Under the pieces are notes generated by a model that saw only the letters and a program-made list of their open reading frames with translations, was not told the origin of the DNA and did no database searches. The translations under genes were made by a program, and so were the position numbers. A DNA stretch of 64,000 nucleotides from the NCBI RefSeq assembly GCF_031432315.1, contig NZ_JAVKGO010000004.1:1-64000 (forward strand), given 5' to 3'. The DNA comes from Serpentinicella sp031432315. Its GTDB lineage: Bacteria > Bacillota > Clostridia > Peptostreptococcales > Natronincolaceae. Positions 28,544-37,831 of the stretch are shown piece after piece (position 1 is the first letter of the stretch; the number at the start of each line of letters is the position of its first letter).

Positions 28544-28584
28544 CAGAATACATTTTATTCTCCTGTTTTAAAGTGAGTAAGGCT

Positions 28585-28617
28585 ATTGTATCAGGGGGAA
28601 TGTGCTTTTTTTGTCAG
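28585..28617 (-). promoter_or_regulatory. Predicted spoIIE promoter with 21-bp spacer
   Basis: On the minus strand CTGACA (28612-28617) and TACAAT (28585-28590) are 21 bp apart, with TGA before the -10. A 21-22 bp spacer is the known hallmark of Spo0A-activated sigma A promoters such as Bacillus spoIIE and spoIIG. Confidence 0.65.
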
Positions 28618-28643
28618 GTATGGGCGATGGAATTAATAAAGTT

Positions 28644-28671
28644 TGCGACAAAATAGGGTAACTTTTTGACA
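28644..28671 (-). promoter_or_regulatory. Two candidate Spo0A boxes
   Basis: TGTCGCA (28644-28650) and TGTCAAA (28665-28671) on the minus strand each match the 0A box TGTCGAA at six of seven positions. They begin 21 bp apart and lie upstream of the -35 box. Confidence 0.55.
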
Positions 28672-28822
28672 AGTGGAGGCATGTAATATTTGAATTTGAA
28701 TTTGTTTTTTGTTTTTTTATAAAAAGGAGAACAGTTTTTGTTAGATGATGTTTGTTTGTGGTGAACGATTTTTGGAATAACTTAAAAGAAGTGCTTTATA
28801 GTAGAAAAGTTTCCTAGTATAT

Positions 28823-28850
28823 AAAAAAAGAGATGCCCGAGGGCATCTCT
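28823..28850 (-). terminator. asnS terminator
   Basis: AGAGATGCCC/GGGCATCTCT stem (28829-28850) with a T run on the minus strand, 5 bp after the asnS stop. The rest of the 459-bp gap to spoIIE holds repeat array E and the spoIIE control region. Confidence 0.92.
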
Positions 28851-28854
28851 TAAA

Positions 28855-30246
28855 TTAAAATTCTGCTGTTTTTGGTGTTCTTGGATAGGATATAACGTCT
28901 CTTATGTTTGTCATGCCTGTCATGTACATGATGGCTCTTTCGAACCCTAGTCCAAACCCGGCGTGTTTTGTTCCTCCGTATTTTCTTAGATCTAAGTACC
29001 ACCAGTACTCTTCTGGGTCTAGTCCGGATTCTTTCATTCTGGCTTCTAGTATATCTAGTCTTTCTTCTCTTTGACTTCCGCCGATAATTTCTCCTACCCC
29101 TGGTACAAGCAAGTCCATTGCTGCTACGGTTTTGTCGTCTTCGTTGACTCTCATGTAGAAGGCTTTAATATCCTTTGGATAGTCTGTTACGAATATTGGT
29201 TTCTTGTATACTTTTTCTGTTAAGTATCTTTCATGTTCTGTTTGTAGGTCATGGCCCCACTCTACAGGGTATTCGAATTTTTCACCAGAGTTTTTAAGTA
29301 TTTCTACAGCTTCTGTGTAGGATACTCTTCCAAACTCAGAATTTATAACGTGGTTTAGACGCTCTTTTAGACCTTTGTCTACAAAACTGTTAAAGAAATC
29401 AATTTCTTCTGGTGCATTTTCCATTACATAGTTAATGATGTATTTAAGCATTTCTTCTGCTAATTCCATATCATCTTCAAGGTCTGCAAAGGCAATTTCA
29501 GGCTCAATCATCCAAAATTCCGCTGCGTGTCTTGCTGTATTTGAGTTCTCTGCTCTAAATGTTGGCCCAAAGGTATAGACGCTTCTAAAGGCTTGGGCGT
29601 AAGACTCAACATTCAACTGTCCACTTACGGTTAGGCTTGTTTCTTTTCCAAAAAAGTCTTTTGAAAAGTCAGTAGCCTTTTCTTCTGTTTGGGGCATGTT
29701 TTGAAAGTCTAGTGTGGATACTCTAAACATTTCCCCTGCACCTTCACAGTCGCTGGTTGTTATAATTGGTGTATGTACATAAACAAATCCTTTTTCTTGG
29801 AAAAACTTGTGTACTGCATAAGCGGCTATAGAACGCACACGGAATACCGCTGAAAAAGTGTTGCTTCTTGGTCTTATATGTGCAATTTCTCTTAAGAACT
29901 CAAAGCTATGTCTCTTTTTTTGTAGTGGATAGTCTGATGCTGATGCACCTTCTAATGTTATTTCTGTCGCTTTTATTTCAAAGGGTTGCTTTGCATTAGG
30001 TGTTACAACCAGTTGGCCTTTCACAATAATTGAAGCGCTAATACCAAATTTTGATACTTCTTTAAAGTTCTCTAGATTTTCTTCAAATACAATCTGTATG
30101 TTTTTGAAAAAGCTTCCGTCGTTTAATTCGATAAAACCAAAGGCTTTTGAGGCTCTTAAGGTTCTGATCCAACCTTTTAAGATAACTTCTTTATTTTCGT
30201 AGGCTTGGGTGTTGCGGTATATTTCTTTCACTAAGGTTTCCTGCAC
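28855..30246 (-). CDS. asnS: Asparaginyl-tRNA synthetase
   Basis: Class IIb aminoacyl-tRNA synthetase, 463 aa. An OB-fold anticodon domain (residues 1-110, VILKGWIRTLRASKAFGF) precedes a catalytic domain with motif 2 (FRAENSNTARHAAEFWMIEPEI) and motif 3 (GFGLGFERAIMYMTG). The WMIEPEIAF wording after motif 2 is typical of AsnRS rather than AspRS. It starts at GTG with AAAGGAGG 7 nt upstream. Its leader contains a consensus promoter and a terminator-like hairpin, so attenuation is possible. Confidence 0.97.
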   Translation of the reverse strand: MQETLVKEIYRNTQAYENKEVILKGWIRTLRASKAFGFIELNDGSFFKNIQIVFEENLENFKEVSKFGISASIIVKGQLVVTPNAKQPFEIKATEITLEGASASDYPLQKKRHSFEFLREIAHIRPRSNTFSAVFRVRSIAAYAVHKFFQEKGFVYVHTPIITTSDCEGAGEMFRVSTLDFQNMPQTEEKATDFSKDFFGKETSLTVSGQLNVESYAQAFRSVYTFGPTFRAENSNTARHAAEFWMIEPEIAFADLEDDMELAEEMLKYIINYVMENAPEEIDFFNSFVDKGLKERLNHVINSEFGRVSYTEAVEILKNSGEKFEYPVEWGHDLQTEHERYLTEKVYKKPIFVTDYPKDIKAFYMRVNEDDKTVAAMDLLVPGVGEIIGGSQREERLDILEARMKESGLDPEEYWWYLDLRKYGGTKHAGFGLGFERAIMYMTGMTNIRDVISYPRTPKTAEF

Positions 30247-30267
30247 AGTGTTTCCTCCTTTGTAATG

Positions 30268-30300
30268 AAAAAAACCTTTCGCTACTTAAGTGTAGCGAAA
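30268..30300 (-). terminator. Terminator-like hairpin in the asnS leader
   Basis: The minus strand reads TTTCGCTAC, a 6-nt loop, GTAGCGAAA, GG and then seven T, between the promoter and the RBS. Only about 14 nt of transcript would precede it, too short for a T-box. Confidence 0.75.
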
Positions 30301-30320
30301 AGCTATATTTTACTATGATA

Positions 30321-30349
30321 ATTATATTACTTCGGTATAAATATGTCAA
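30321..30349 (-). promoter_or_regulatory. asnS promoter
   Basis: Perfect TTGACA (30344-30349) and TATAAT (30321-30326) with a 17-bp spacer on the minus strand, about 75 bp upstream of the GTG start. Confidence 0.85.
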
Positions 30350-30443
30350 AATATTTCAGTTATTTGCTATAATTTTTCCCAGTATTGATTATTATATGCG
30401 TGGGGGGAGATAAAGTTGGAAAGTGGAAAGGAAAGTCAAAATC

Positions 30444-30686
30444 GAGATCCTTCAGTTTCTTCAGGATGACATATCAGTGGAAAGTTGGTTAGTTGGATAG
30501 TTGGTTGGGAAATTCGTAAACCTTAGAACCGAGATACTTCACTACGTTCAGTATGACAAAACAAAATCAATCCAGAGTCCCGCTTCTCAGGGGCACACGC
30601 TCTTTCCGAATGTCATTCTGAGTGTTAACGAAGAATCTCAAACCCCAAAGTCAAACCCGAGATACTTCACTTCGTTCAGTATGACA
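30444..30686. repeat. Four GAGATNCTTC elements left of the GIY-YIG gene
   Basis: Copies at 30444-30471 (ATCCT/AGGAT), 30531-30558 (ATACT/AGTAT), 30611-30639 (ATTCT/AGAAT, inverted) and 30659-30686 (ATACT/AGTAT). The central stem base changes with its partner. GTTGGAAA/GTTGGTTA tracts lie in between (30415-30510). The 489-bp gap before the GIY-YIG gene holds no credible CDS apart from this and the asnS control region. Confidence 0.85.
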
Positions 30687-30735
30687 AGCCAAAATCAAAA
30701 CCGGAGTCCCACTTCTTAGGGTAGTCAACTAAAAG

Positions 30736-31038
30736 CTAACGATCAGCATCACATGCAAAACCAAGTTCAACAGATAAATCCATCCACTGTGGATTGTTAC
30801 TTTCTATCAACTGATTTTTCTTAGTTCTTGTCCAGCCTTTAATTTCTTTTTCTCTTATAATAGCAGACTCTATGTCTTGAGTATCTTCATAATAAACTAA
30901 TTTATTGATGTTATATTTTTTAGTAAAGCCTACAATAAGTTTATTTTTATGCTCATATACGCGTCGTTCTAGATTGTTTGTTACTCCTGTATATACAACT
31001 TTATTTGATTTGTTAGTTAGAATATACACATAGTACAT
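30736..31038 (-). CDS. Small GIY-YIG family protein
   Basis: A 100-aa single-domain GIY-YIG protein (UPF0213/YhbQ-like). The GIY and YIG elements appear as YYVYILTNKSN and VVYTGVTNNLERRVYEHKN, with the conserved R-x3-H pattern. The C-terminal half (FTKKYNINKLVYYEDTQDIESAIIREKEIKGWTR) is typical of the group, including the E thought to bind metal. Free-standing members are predicted nucleases of unclear role. It is bracketed by seven copies of a short covarying repeat, four on one side and three on the other, which hints that gene and repeat are linked. Confidence 0.9.
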   Translation of the reverse strand: MYYVYILTNKSNKVVYTGVTNNLERRVYEHKNKLIVGFTKKYNINKLVYYEDTQDIESAIIREKEIKGWTRTKKNQLIESNNPQWMDLSVELGFACDADR

Positions 31039-31081
31039 AACTTTACTCCTTGTTGTTAAAACTTATTCAAGAGTCAAACTC

Positions 31082-31199
31082 GAGATGCTTCATTCTCTCA
31101 GGGATGATAAATATTCCCGATTGTCATTCTGAGTGCTAGCGAAGAATCTCAAGCCCCCAAAGTCAAACCCGAGATACTTCACTGACGTTCAGTATGACA
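31082..31199. repeat. Three GAGATNCTTC elements right of the GIY-YIG gene
   Basis: Copies at 31082-31108 (diverged), 31122-31150 (ATTCT/AGAAT, inverted) and 31171-31199 (ATACT/AGTAT). Joined by the shared connector agtcaaac/ccaaagtcaaaccc also used on the other side of the gene. Confidence 0.85.
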
Positions 31200-31249
31200 G
31201 CCAAGGTTAAAACCCAAATACTTCGTTTCTCTTAGGAAGAAAAACCACC

Positions 31250-32179
31250 TTAGTCTCTGAGTTTTTTGCCTGTTTTACTTAGAAATACGTCCTCTAAAGT
31301 TGGTACTTTTTCTGAAAATGAGGTGATTGCGATGCCATTTTCCTCTGCTGCTTTTATTAAGTTTTTGAGAATATCCGTTCCTTTTGCTACACTAACAGTC
31401 ATTTTACTTCCTTCTGTCTTAATACTGTTTACGCCTGTTATTCTGCTTGCAATTTTTTCAAAATTAGGATTAATTTTATCTAAGCTAATCACAAAAGTAT
31501 TCTCATTGGTTATGCTTGCTTTTAGCGCTTCTTTGGTTCCTTCTGCAATAATTTTACCATTATCCATTATGTAGATTCGATCGCATAGATACTCTACTTC
31601 TTCCATATAATGACTGGTATAAATTATAGTTACGCCTACTTTATTTAAATTCTTCACAGTTTCTAGAATATGGTTTCTTGATTGGGGGTCAATCCCTACT
31701 GTTGGCTCATCCATAATTAAAAGTTCTGGTTTGTTTAGTAATGCACAACCAATATTGACCCGTCTTTTCATTCCTCCGGAATAGGTTTTGATTGGATTAT
31801 CTATTTTTTCTTTAATGCCTATTATCTCAATTACTTCATCTATACGTTCTTTTAATAGTTTGCCTTTTAATCCTTGTAGCTGCCCAAAAAATTTTAGGTT
31901 ATCATAGGCTGATAGGTCTGGGTACAGGGCAATTTCTTGAGGGACCATACCTAGATGTTTTCTAACTAGCTTAGGGTTTTTAATGGCATCTTGTTCTTTG
32001 TACGTAACCGTTCCCTCTGTTGGTGGAAATAGTGTTGCAATTATTGAAATTGTAGTGGATTTTCCAGCTCCATTAGGACCAAGTAGTCCGAGTATTTCAC
32101 CCTGCTTTATTTCCATGTTAATGCCTTTTACAGCTTCTGTTTTTTTATATGACTTCTTAACATCTTTTAACTGGATCAT
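31250..32179 (-). CDS. ABC transporter ATP-binding protein (DrrA/CcmA type)
   Basis: A 309-aa ABC ATPase. Walker A GPNGAGKSTTIS is at residues 36-47, the signature YSGGMKRRVNIGCALLNKP is near 138, Walker B LLIMDEPTVGIDPQSR and the H-loop YTSHYMEEV follow, and a C-terminal DUF4162-like extension (about 225-305) is present. This form normally works with an ABC-2 permease for drug or lipid export, but no permease gene is adjacent on either side; the neighbours are repeat-filled intergenic DNA. It must pair with a permease elsewhere or be a remnant of a dissociated operon. Confidence 0.9.
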   Translation of the reverse strand: MIQLKDVKKSYKKTEAVKGINMEIKQGEILGLLGPNGAGKSTTISIIATLFPPTEGTVTYKEQDAIKNPKLVRKHLGMVPQEIALYPDLSAYDNLKFFGQLQGLKGKLLKERIDEVIEIIGIKEKIDNPIKTYSGGMKRRVNIGCALLNKPELLIMDEPTVGIDPQSRNHILETVKNLNKVGVTIIYTSHYMEEVEYLCDRIYIMDNGKIIAEGTKEALKASITNENTFVISLDKINPNFEKIASRITGVNSIKTEGSKMTVSVAKGTDILKNLIKAAEENGIAITSFSEKVPTLEDVFLSKTGKKLRD

Positions 32180-32263
32180 TGTATTAACCCCTTATAAACT
32201 GTTTATTTTATTTCTTTATTTTACCATACCTCCTAAATTAACACTAGGTTGAGTCAAAAGCGA

Positions 32264-32476
32264 GATACTTCACTGTCGTTCAGTATTCAGTTGGTTAGTT
32301 GGTTAGTTGGAAAGGAAAGTCAATTTTAACAATAGTTGAGCGGTTGTTAAACGGTTGTTAAACGGTTGTTAAACCATTGTTCAACTAATTGCTTAACTAT
32401 CGTTCTCCTATGGTAATAAGTTGTAAAGTGTAAAGGAAAGTCAAAACCGAGATCCTTCGTTACACTCAGGATGACA
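32264..32476. repeat. GAGATNCTTC elements and 11-bp array F1
   Basis: Elements at 32264-32290 and 32449-32476 surround an 11-bp array (32324-32416: acaatagttga, gcggttgttaa and so on) preceded by ttggttagttggttagttgg. The composite fills the gap downstream of the small plus-strand gene control region and upstream of the ABC ATPase gene. Confidence 0.85.
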
Positions 32477-32534
32477 GAAATGTGGGTGAACAGTTGTAAA
32501 GCGAAAAGTAGAAAGTTGGAAAGTTGGAAAGTCA

Positions 32535-32617
32535 ATTTTAACTATAGTTGAGCAGTTGTTAAACCGTAGTTAAACGGTTGTTCATCCACTGCTTAGCTAT
32601 CGTTTAGCCATCGTAAT
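32535..32617 (+). repeat. 11-bp unit array F2
   Basis: ttttaactatagttgagcag followed by about six units ending gctatcgtttagccatcgtaa, then a gttggttagatggaaag tract and a degraded GAGATNC element (32651-32668). Confidence 0.85.
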
Positions 32618-32720
32618 AAGTTGGTTAGATGGAAAGGGAAAATCAAAGGCAAGATCTTTAAAGATGACATACAAGAACTTTATGTTCTATTTAAATAGTC
32701 TGAATATTTTGATATATTTA

Positions 32721-32749
32721 TTGATTTAGTAAGTTTTTGTTGATATAAT
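32721..32749 (+). promoter_or_regulatory. Promoter of the small plus-strand gene
   Basis: TTGATT (32721-32726), 17 bp, TATAAT (32744-32749), about 40 bp upstream of a TTG start with AGGAGGG. Confidence 0.7.
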
Positions 32750-32790
32750 TAGCTATTATCGTATTCTTTTACTTTATAGGAGGGATATTT

Positions 32791-32985
32791 TTGAATTGTA
32801 AAAAGCTTAATTCCTTAAAGAAATCAGAAACTTATCAAAAATTTAGAAGAGGTAATGTATCTGAATTTGAAACAAACACTTATCAAACTACCAGTAGTGA
32901 ATCAAGTAACCAACCTTTAAACTTTTTTGGCGTTGGGAGCAGAAGAGAAGAAGAGATCTTCCAAAATTTTTTTAGTCAGTTCTAG
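32791..32985 (+). CDS. Small hypothetical protein (64 codons)
   Basis: Starts at TTG with AGGAGGG 6 nt upstream, a good promoter 40 bp away and a strong terminator hairpin after the stop, so it looks like a real monocistronic gene. The product is basic at the N-terminus (NCKKLNSLKKSETYQKFRRG), Ser/Thr/Gln-rich in the middle and ends in an acidic-aromatic helix (RREEEIFQNFFSQF). No membrane segment or known domain is recognised. Its function is unknown. It is transcribed toward the minus-strand esterase and shares that gene's terminator. Confidence 0.65.
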   Translation: MNCKKLNSLKKSETYQKFRRGNVSEFETNTYQTTSSESSNQPLNFFGVGSRREEEIFQNFFSQF

Positions 32986-33033
32986 CCAATTGGGTATGTA
33001 AGTTTCATCTACTTATATTAGCACTACAGATAA

Positions 33034-33067
33034 ACAGCGTGAATGCTTTGTATAGCATTCACGCTGT
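33034..33067. terminator. Bidirectional terminator
   Basis: Perfect 14-bp stem (ACAGCGTGAATGCT with AGCATTCACGCTGT), 6-nt loop, T-rich on the plus side and weaker on the minus side. Serves the small plus gene and esterase 1. The core GCGTGAATGC recurs after esterase 3. Confidence 0.9.
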
Positions 33068-33080
33068 TGTTTTATTTTTA

Positions 33081-34610
<1,530 letters not shown>

Positions 34611-34906
34611 TGTAAATCCCTCCATTTATTTTTTTTATGCAGTTCACTTACTTCTATAGTAAATGTCTGCAATTTTAACAAGTGATGAAGTTGCATTTTC
34701 TTTGTGTTTATTATGAACACCAATGATTTTGTTAGCATGTCAATGGCATGTTTTAACTTTGCACCCTTAGTTTAGCATCAAATTCGACTTCTGTAAACAA
34801 TAAAAACACAAATTTTGTAGAAATTTGTGTTTTGTACATATATCGTGCACTATTTTTTTACATTTTTGTATTTTAAATAAATTAATTGTTAATTTCATGT
34901 AATAAA

Positions 34907-35206
34907 TTAGTATGAAAAAGATACAAATGTTCCCTCTAAATCATACCAGTCAAAAAACCACTGTAGTTCTTTACGGTCATATTTTTTTTCTGGTGTTATT
35001 TTATTTATCACTTCAACGCATACATTTTTTTCAATTAACTTTCTTTCTAACATACAAGGGCTACCATTTCCTAGTATTTCTTCACCTTTTTGCTCGTACA
35101 CCGATTCTGCTAAAATCATTTTGTTTATAAATTCTTCTTTAATTAAGTTGTGATCTTCATCAAAAACTTTAACTTTTGCACAATAGCAGTCCATTTCACT
35201 TGGCAT
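34907..35206 (-). CDS. Hypothetical cytoplasmic protein, 99 aa
   Basis: Not recognised. The frame is open from an ATG at 35230 that overlaps the ccdA-like stop (TAATG), but GGGAGGG 7 nt before the second ATG (35206) makes that the likelier start. The product has early Cys residues (EMDCYCAKVKVFDED), a further SPCML and VCVEV, and an aromatic C-terminus (WFFDWYDLEGTFVSF). No signal peptide or membrane helix. Being last in a run with CcdA-like and thioredoxin-like genes, a link to thiol or metal chemistry is possible but is inference. Confidence 0.55.
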   Translation of the reverse strand: MPSEMDCYCAKVKVFDEDHNLIKEEFINKMILAESVYEQKGEEILGNGSPCMLERKLIEKNVCVEVINKITPEKKYDRKELQWFFDWYDLEGTFVSFSY

Positions 35207-35229
35207 TTGTACACCCTCCCAACTAAACA

Positions 35230-36075
35230 TTAAAGTACATATTTAAAGAACTCACTCAAAATGTAAAAACCTAATACAATCATGACAACACCTGTGATCG
35301 TTTTGATTAGCCATAATCGATTTAGTAAACCTTCAGAAAAACTCATCATTTCCTTTGTTCTGTGTATTATATAAGTAATAATCAATATAGGCAATATGAA
35401 ACCAATATTAAAAATAACTAGGTATAACGTCTGACTAACACTCCCAAAACTCTGCAAGGCTAGCATAGCCGCAAAATAAATTTGCCCTGTACACAATAGT
35501 TCTGCCAAGGTAACAAGAAACCCTAAAGCTAGCGCAATTGGATATTTGTATTTGTTTACAGATATTTTTTTTATCATATTATGTATAAACTTTTTATTTT
35601 TTGAAGGTAGTTGCAAGGTAACATTTTTAAGGTCTTGCTTTTTTGCGTAATAAGCATCTCTAAAGTTCCATATTCCAAGAGCAAAAGCAACCAACACAGT
35701 TACTCCGTAGATTAATGGAGGCAAGTAGCTAATGACTTCTATATAACGAATCAATCTTACCAAGCCTAATCCTGCTGAGAAATAAGCAATAAATGTTCCT
35801 AAAGCAAACATAACACCTATTAACATAATATTTGTTTTTTCTCTATCCATATTCAATGCGGTCATCATAAAAAAGAGGAGCATCGATAAAGCACAGGGAT
35901 TTATCCCATCTACTAGTCCAGCCATAATAAATACTAAAAGATTTAAAGATACACTATTGGACTCTACACCACTAATTAAACTGCCTAAATTCAAACTGCT
36001 TAGTATAGCAATTAGTATAACTGCTAGAATTCCTAAGATAATCAAATTAGTTTTTGAAAACTTACGTTCTTTCAA
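35230..36075 (-). CDS. CcdA/DsbD-like thiol-transfer membrane protein
   Basis: A 281-aa polytopic protein with about seven helices. The paired signatures AGLVDGINPCALSMLLFF and LAELLCTGQIYFAAML place one Cys in each half, as in CcdA and the DsbD core that carry electrons across the membrane. It follows the thioredoxin-like gene by 13 bp, which could be its extracytoplasmic partner. No cytochrome c maturation genes are nearby, so the target of the reducing power is unknown. Confidence 0.82.
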   Translation of the reverse strand: MKERKFSKTNLIILGILAVILIAILSSLNLGSLISGVESNSVSLNLLVFIMAGLVDGINPCALSMLLFFMMTALNMDREKTNIMLIGVMFALGTFIAYFSAGLGLVRLIRYIEVISYLPPLIYGVTVLVAFALGIWNFRDAYYAKKQDLKNVTLQLPSKNKKFIHNMIKKISVNKYKYPIALALGFLVTLAELLCTGQIYFAAMLALQSFGSVSQTLYLVIFNIGFILPILIITYIIHRTKEMMSFSEGLLNRLWLIKTITGVVMIVLGFYILSEFFKYVL

Positions 36076-36088
36076 AATTCTCCCCCCC

Positions 36089-37333
36089 TTAGCCTATAAA
36101 GATTAAAAATCGTACTATTGTTGCAATTAGTAATGTAAGATAAAAGATTAACCCAACTATCTGAAGTTTGCTAACTGATGCATCTTTTCTATCATCTTGG
36201 CTTTCTTTTATTTTTTGACCCACTAACTGTACCAAGAATAAAAGTGTAACTATCCCTAATGCGAATAGTACCATGCTTATTAGAGATGGGGTGCTCAACT
36301 CATTCTTAACCTGCTCTTGATTAAAAATAAGTTCCGGGTCATTTAATCTTCCAAATACCAATAACAGACCCAATAAGAAACTTGTTAAATACGCATATTT
36401 GTCACTTGTAATACTTTTAATCCATTTCTCTAATTTAGTTTCCTTTACCTTTATATTTCTACCAGCGAAAAAGACATGTCTATACAAAAACCAAAATGCT
36501 TTATATGTAAAAACAATAATAATTAAATATAAAATAATATTAGTTACTAAGGTAAGGTTTTCAAATACCTCGATATTTGTTATTAGATTTCTTCCTGTTA
36601 AGGCTATGACAGTACCTATAGACCAAAATAGTGTAACTATATATGTATTTGTATTGCCTTGCTTTTTAATGTTTGCAAAGAACAAAAATGCAAATAACAG
36701 TATAAACATATCTAAAAACACTAGTGCGTCCACAAGTCCAGCTACATAGTAGTTGAGTGACGTAGGGTTTTCTAGTAATCGCTCAATGATACTAGATTGC
36801 ATTGCACCTCTTAGACTTCTCCTGTTACCAAATTCGTCAAAGGCATCTAGGGTCATATTGCCACCATAGGGCAGATCTTCTCCTGCTAGAAGTGCTTCTA
36901 TGTCAGCTAGTAGGATATCTCTGGTATTTTTATCGTATCCTCCATAGATGTACTGTTCATTTATTATAGTCACAGGAACAAATCCAAAAAGTTCAGGAGG
37001 CGCTTCTGCTCCTTCCATTAACTCATCAAAATAGTCAATTACTTCTCTTTCCGCGTTGTCCCAAACTCTCATAGCCACTTCATCTTCACTGAATCTAGTA
37101 TATAATTGCCCTGGCAAGTCAGCCTTTAATTCGGCACATACATCACACCAAGAAGCAATAAGTACTTCTATTCTCACTTCAGTTTCTATGAAATCTTCAT
37201 TTGTCCACTGAGGTAGTCCAGAAATATCTGTAACTAAACCCTTCTCTGGCGCTTCAAGACCAAAAGACATAGTTGTAAAGGCCGTTAGCATAATCATTAC
37301 AAAAATTAAGTACATCCTTTTTTTGTTTTTCAC
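36089..37333 (-). CDS. Extracytoplasmic thioredoxin-like membrane protein
   Basis: A 414-aa protein with a signal peptide (MYLIFVMIMLTAFTTMSFG), a thioredoxin-like region with ASWCDVCAEL (CxxC near residues 63-66) and a cis-Pro-like GFVPVTIIN segment, then about six membrane helices from residue 195 to the end. The layout suggests an exported redox domain tethered to a membrane module, operating with the CcdA-like protein downstream. The membrane part is not recognised. Gene order and 13-bp spacing argue for one operon. Confidence 0.72.
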   Translation of the reverse strand: MKNKKRMYLIFVMIMLTAFTTMSFGLEAPEKGLVTDISGLPQWTNEDFIETEVRIEVLIASWCDVCAELKADLPGQLYTRFSEDEVAMRVWDNAEREVIDYFDELMEGAEAPPELFGFVPVTIINEQYIYGGYDKNTRDILLADIEALLAGEDLPYGGNMTLDAFDEFGNRRSLRGAMQSSIIERLLENPTSLNYYVAGLVDALVFLDMFILLFAFLFFANIKKQGNTNTYIVTLFWSIGTVIALTGRNLITNIEVFENLTLVTNIILYLIIIVFTYKAFWFLYRHVFFAGRNIKVKETKLEKWIKSITSDKYAYLTSFLLGLLLVFGRLNDPELIFNQEQVKNELSTPSLISMVLFALGIVTLLFLVQLVGQKIKESQDDRKDASVSKLQIVGLIFYLTLLIATIVRFLIFIG

Positions 37334-37430
37334 AGTGTTTCCCCCTCTGTAGAATTACTAGAATTATTTAATTTCGACATTTTTTATCATTATACCATAA
37401 AGGGTATTGTTTATTAAATTATAAATAAAA

Positions 37431-37463
37431 AACAAGACCCCTTAATTATAAAGAAATCTTGTT
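37431..37463 (-). terminator. DUF2325 gene terminator
   Basis: AACAAGA/TCTTGTT stem with a 19-nt loop and a following T run on the minus strand, 22 bp after the stop. Confidence 0.6.
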
Positions 37464-37484
37464 ATTAAAAGTTTTATTTTATTT

Positions 37485-37784
37485 TTATTTTTTACATAAA
37501 GTACAATCTCCACATTTTTCTAGCTGATAGACCATGTCACTACAGGATCTTCTGCTGAAAACACAGGGGATGTTCATTTGCTTTGCTTTTTGCTTTATGA
37601 TTTTTGTGATGTTATGTTCAATAAAGTCATGGAAAACAATGATCATGTTAACCTCTGTTGGTATGGCTAAACTTCTCATTTTCTTTTTTCTTCCGTCCCA
37701 ATGAATATAGTCTTCAAAGCCATAATCTGTTAAAGCATTTGGTATGTTCCCCAGTCTATCCGCTCCTACTAATAACGCTGTCAT
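37485..37784 (-). CDS. DUF2325 family protein
   Basis: A 99-aa DUF2325 protein: TALLVGADRLGNIPNAL at the N-terminus, the MIIVFHDFIEHNITKIIKQKAK core and a C-terminal cysteine motif CGDCTLCKK. The function of the family is not established; the Cys cluster and the fold suggest metal or redox sensing. It has its own promoter with a Fur box over the start of transcription, implying repression by iron-loaded Fur. AAAGGAGG precedes the ATG. Confidence 0.82.
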   Translation of the reverse strand: MTALLVGADRLGNIPNALTDYGFEDYIHWDGRKKKMRSLAIPTEVNMIIVFHDFIEHNITKIIKQKAKQMNIPCVFSRRSCSDMVYQLEKCGDCTLCKK

Positions 37785-37802
37785 ATTTAACCTCCTTTTT
37801 AT

Positions 37803-37818
37803 TGATAATGATTATCAT
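37803..37818 (-). promoter_or_regulatory. Fur box
   Basis: tgataatgattatcat is a near-perfect copy of the classic Fur operator (GATAATGATWATCATTATC). It lies just downstream of the -10 box and 19 bp before the DUF2325 ATG. Confidence 0.82.
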
Positions 37819-37831
37819 TTTAATTAAGTAG

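Noticed and set aside
30247..30349. T-box leader of asnS
   Set aside because: The distance from promoter to hairpin is about 14 nt; no specifier loop or T-box sequence is present.
30501..30719. Plus-strand ORF upstream of the GIY-YIG gene
   Set aside because: Made entirely of GAGATNC repeats and connectors; the peptide is repeat translation.
32347..32535. Minus-strand ORF in the 32-kb spacer
   Set aside because: Composed of array F1 and repeat tracts with no RBS.
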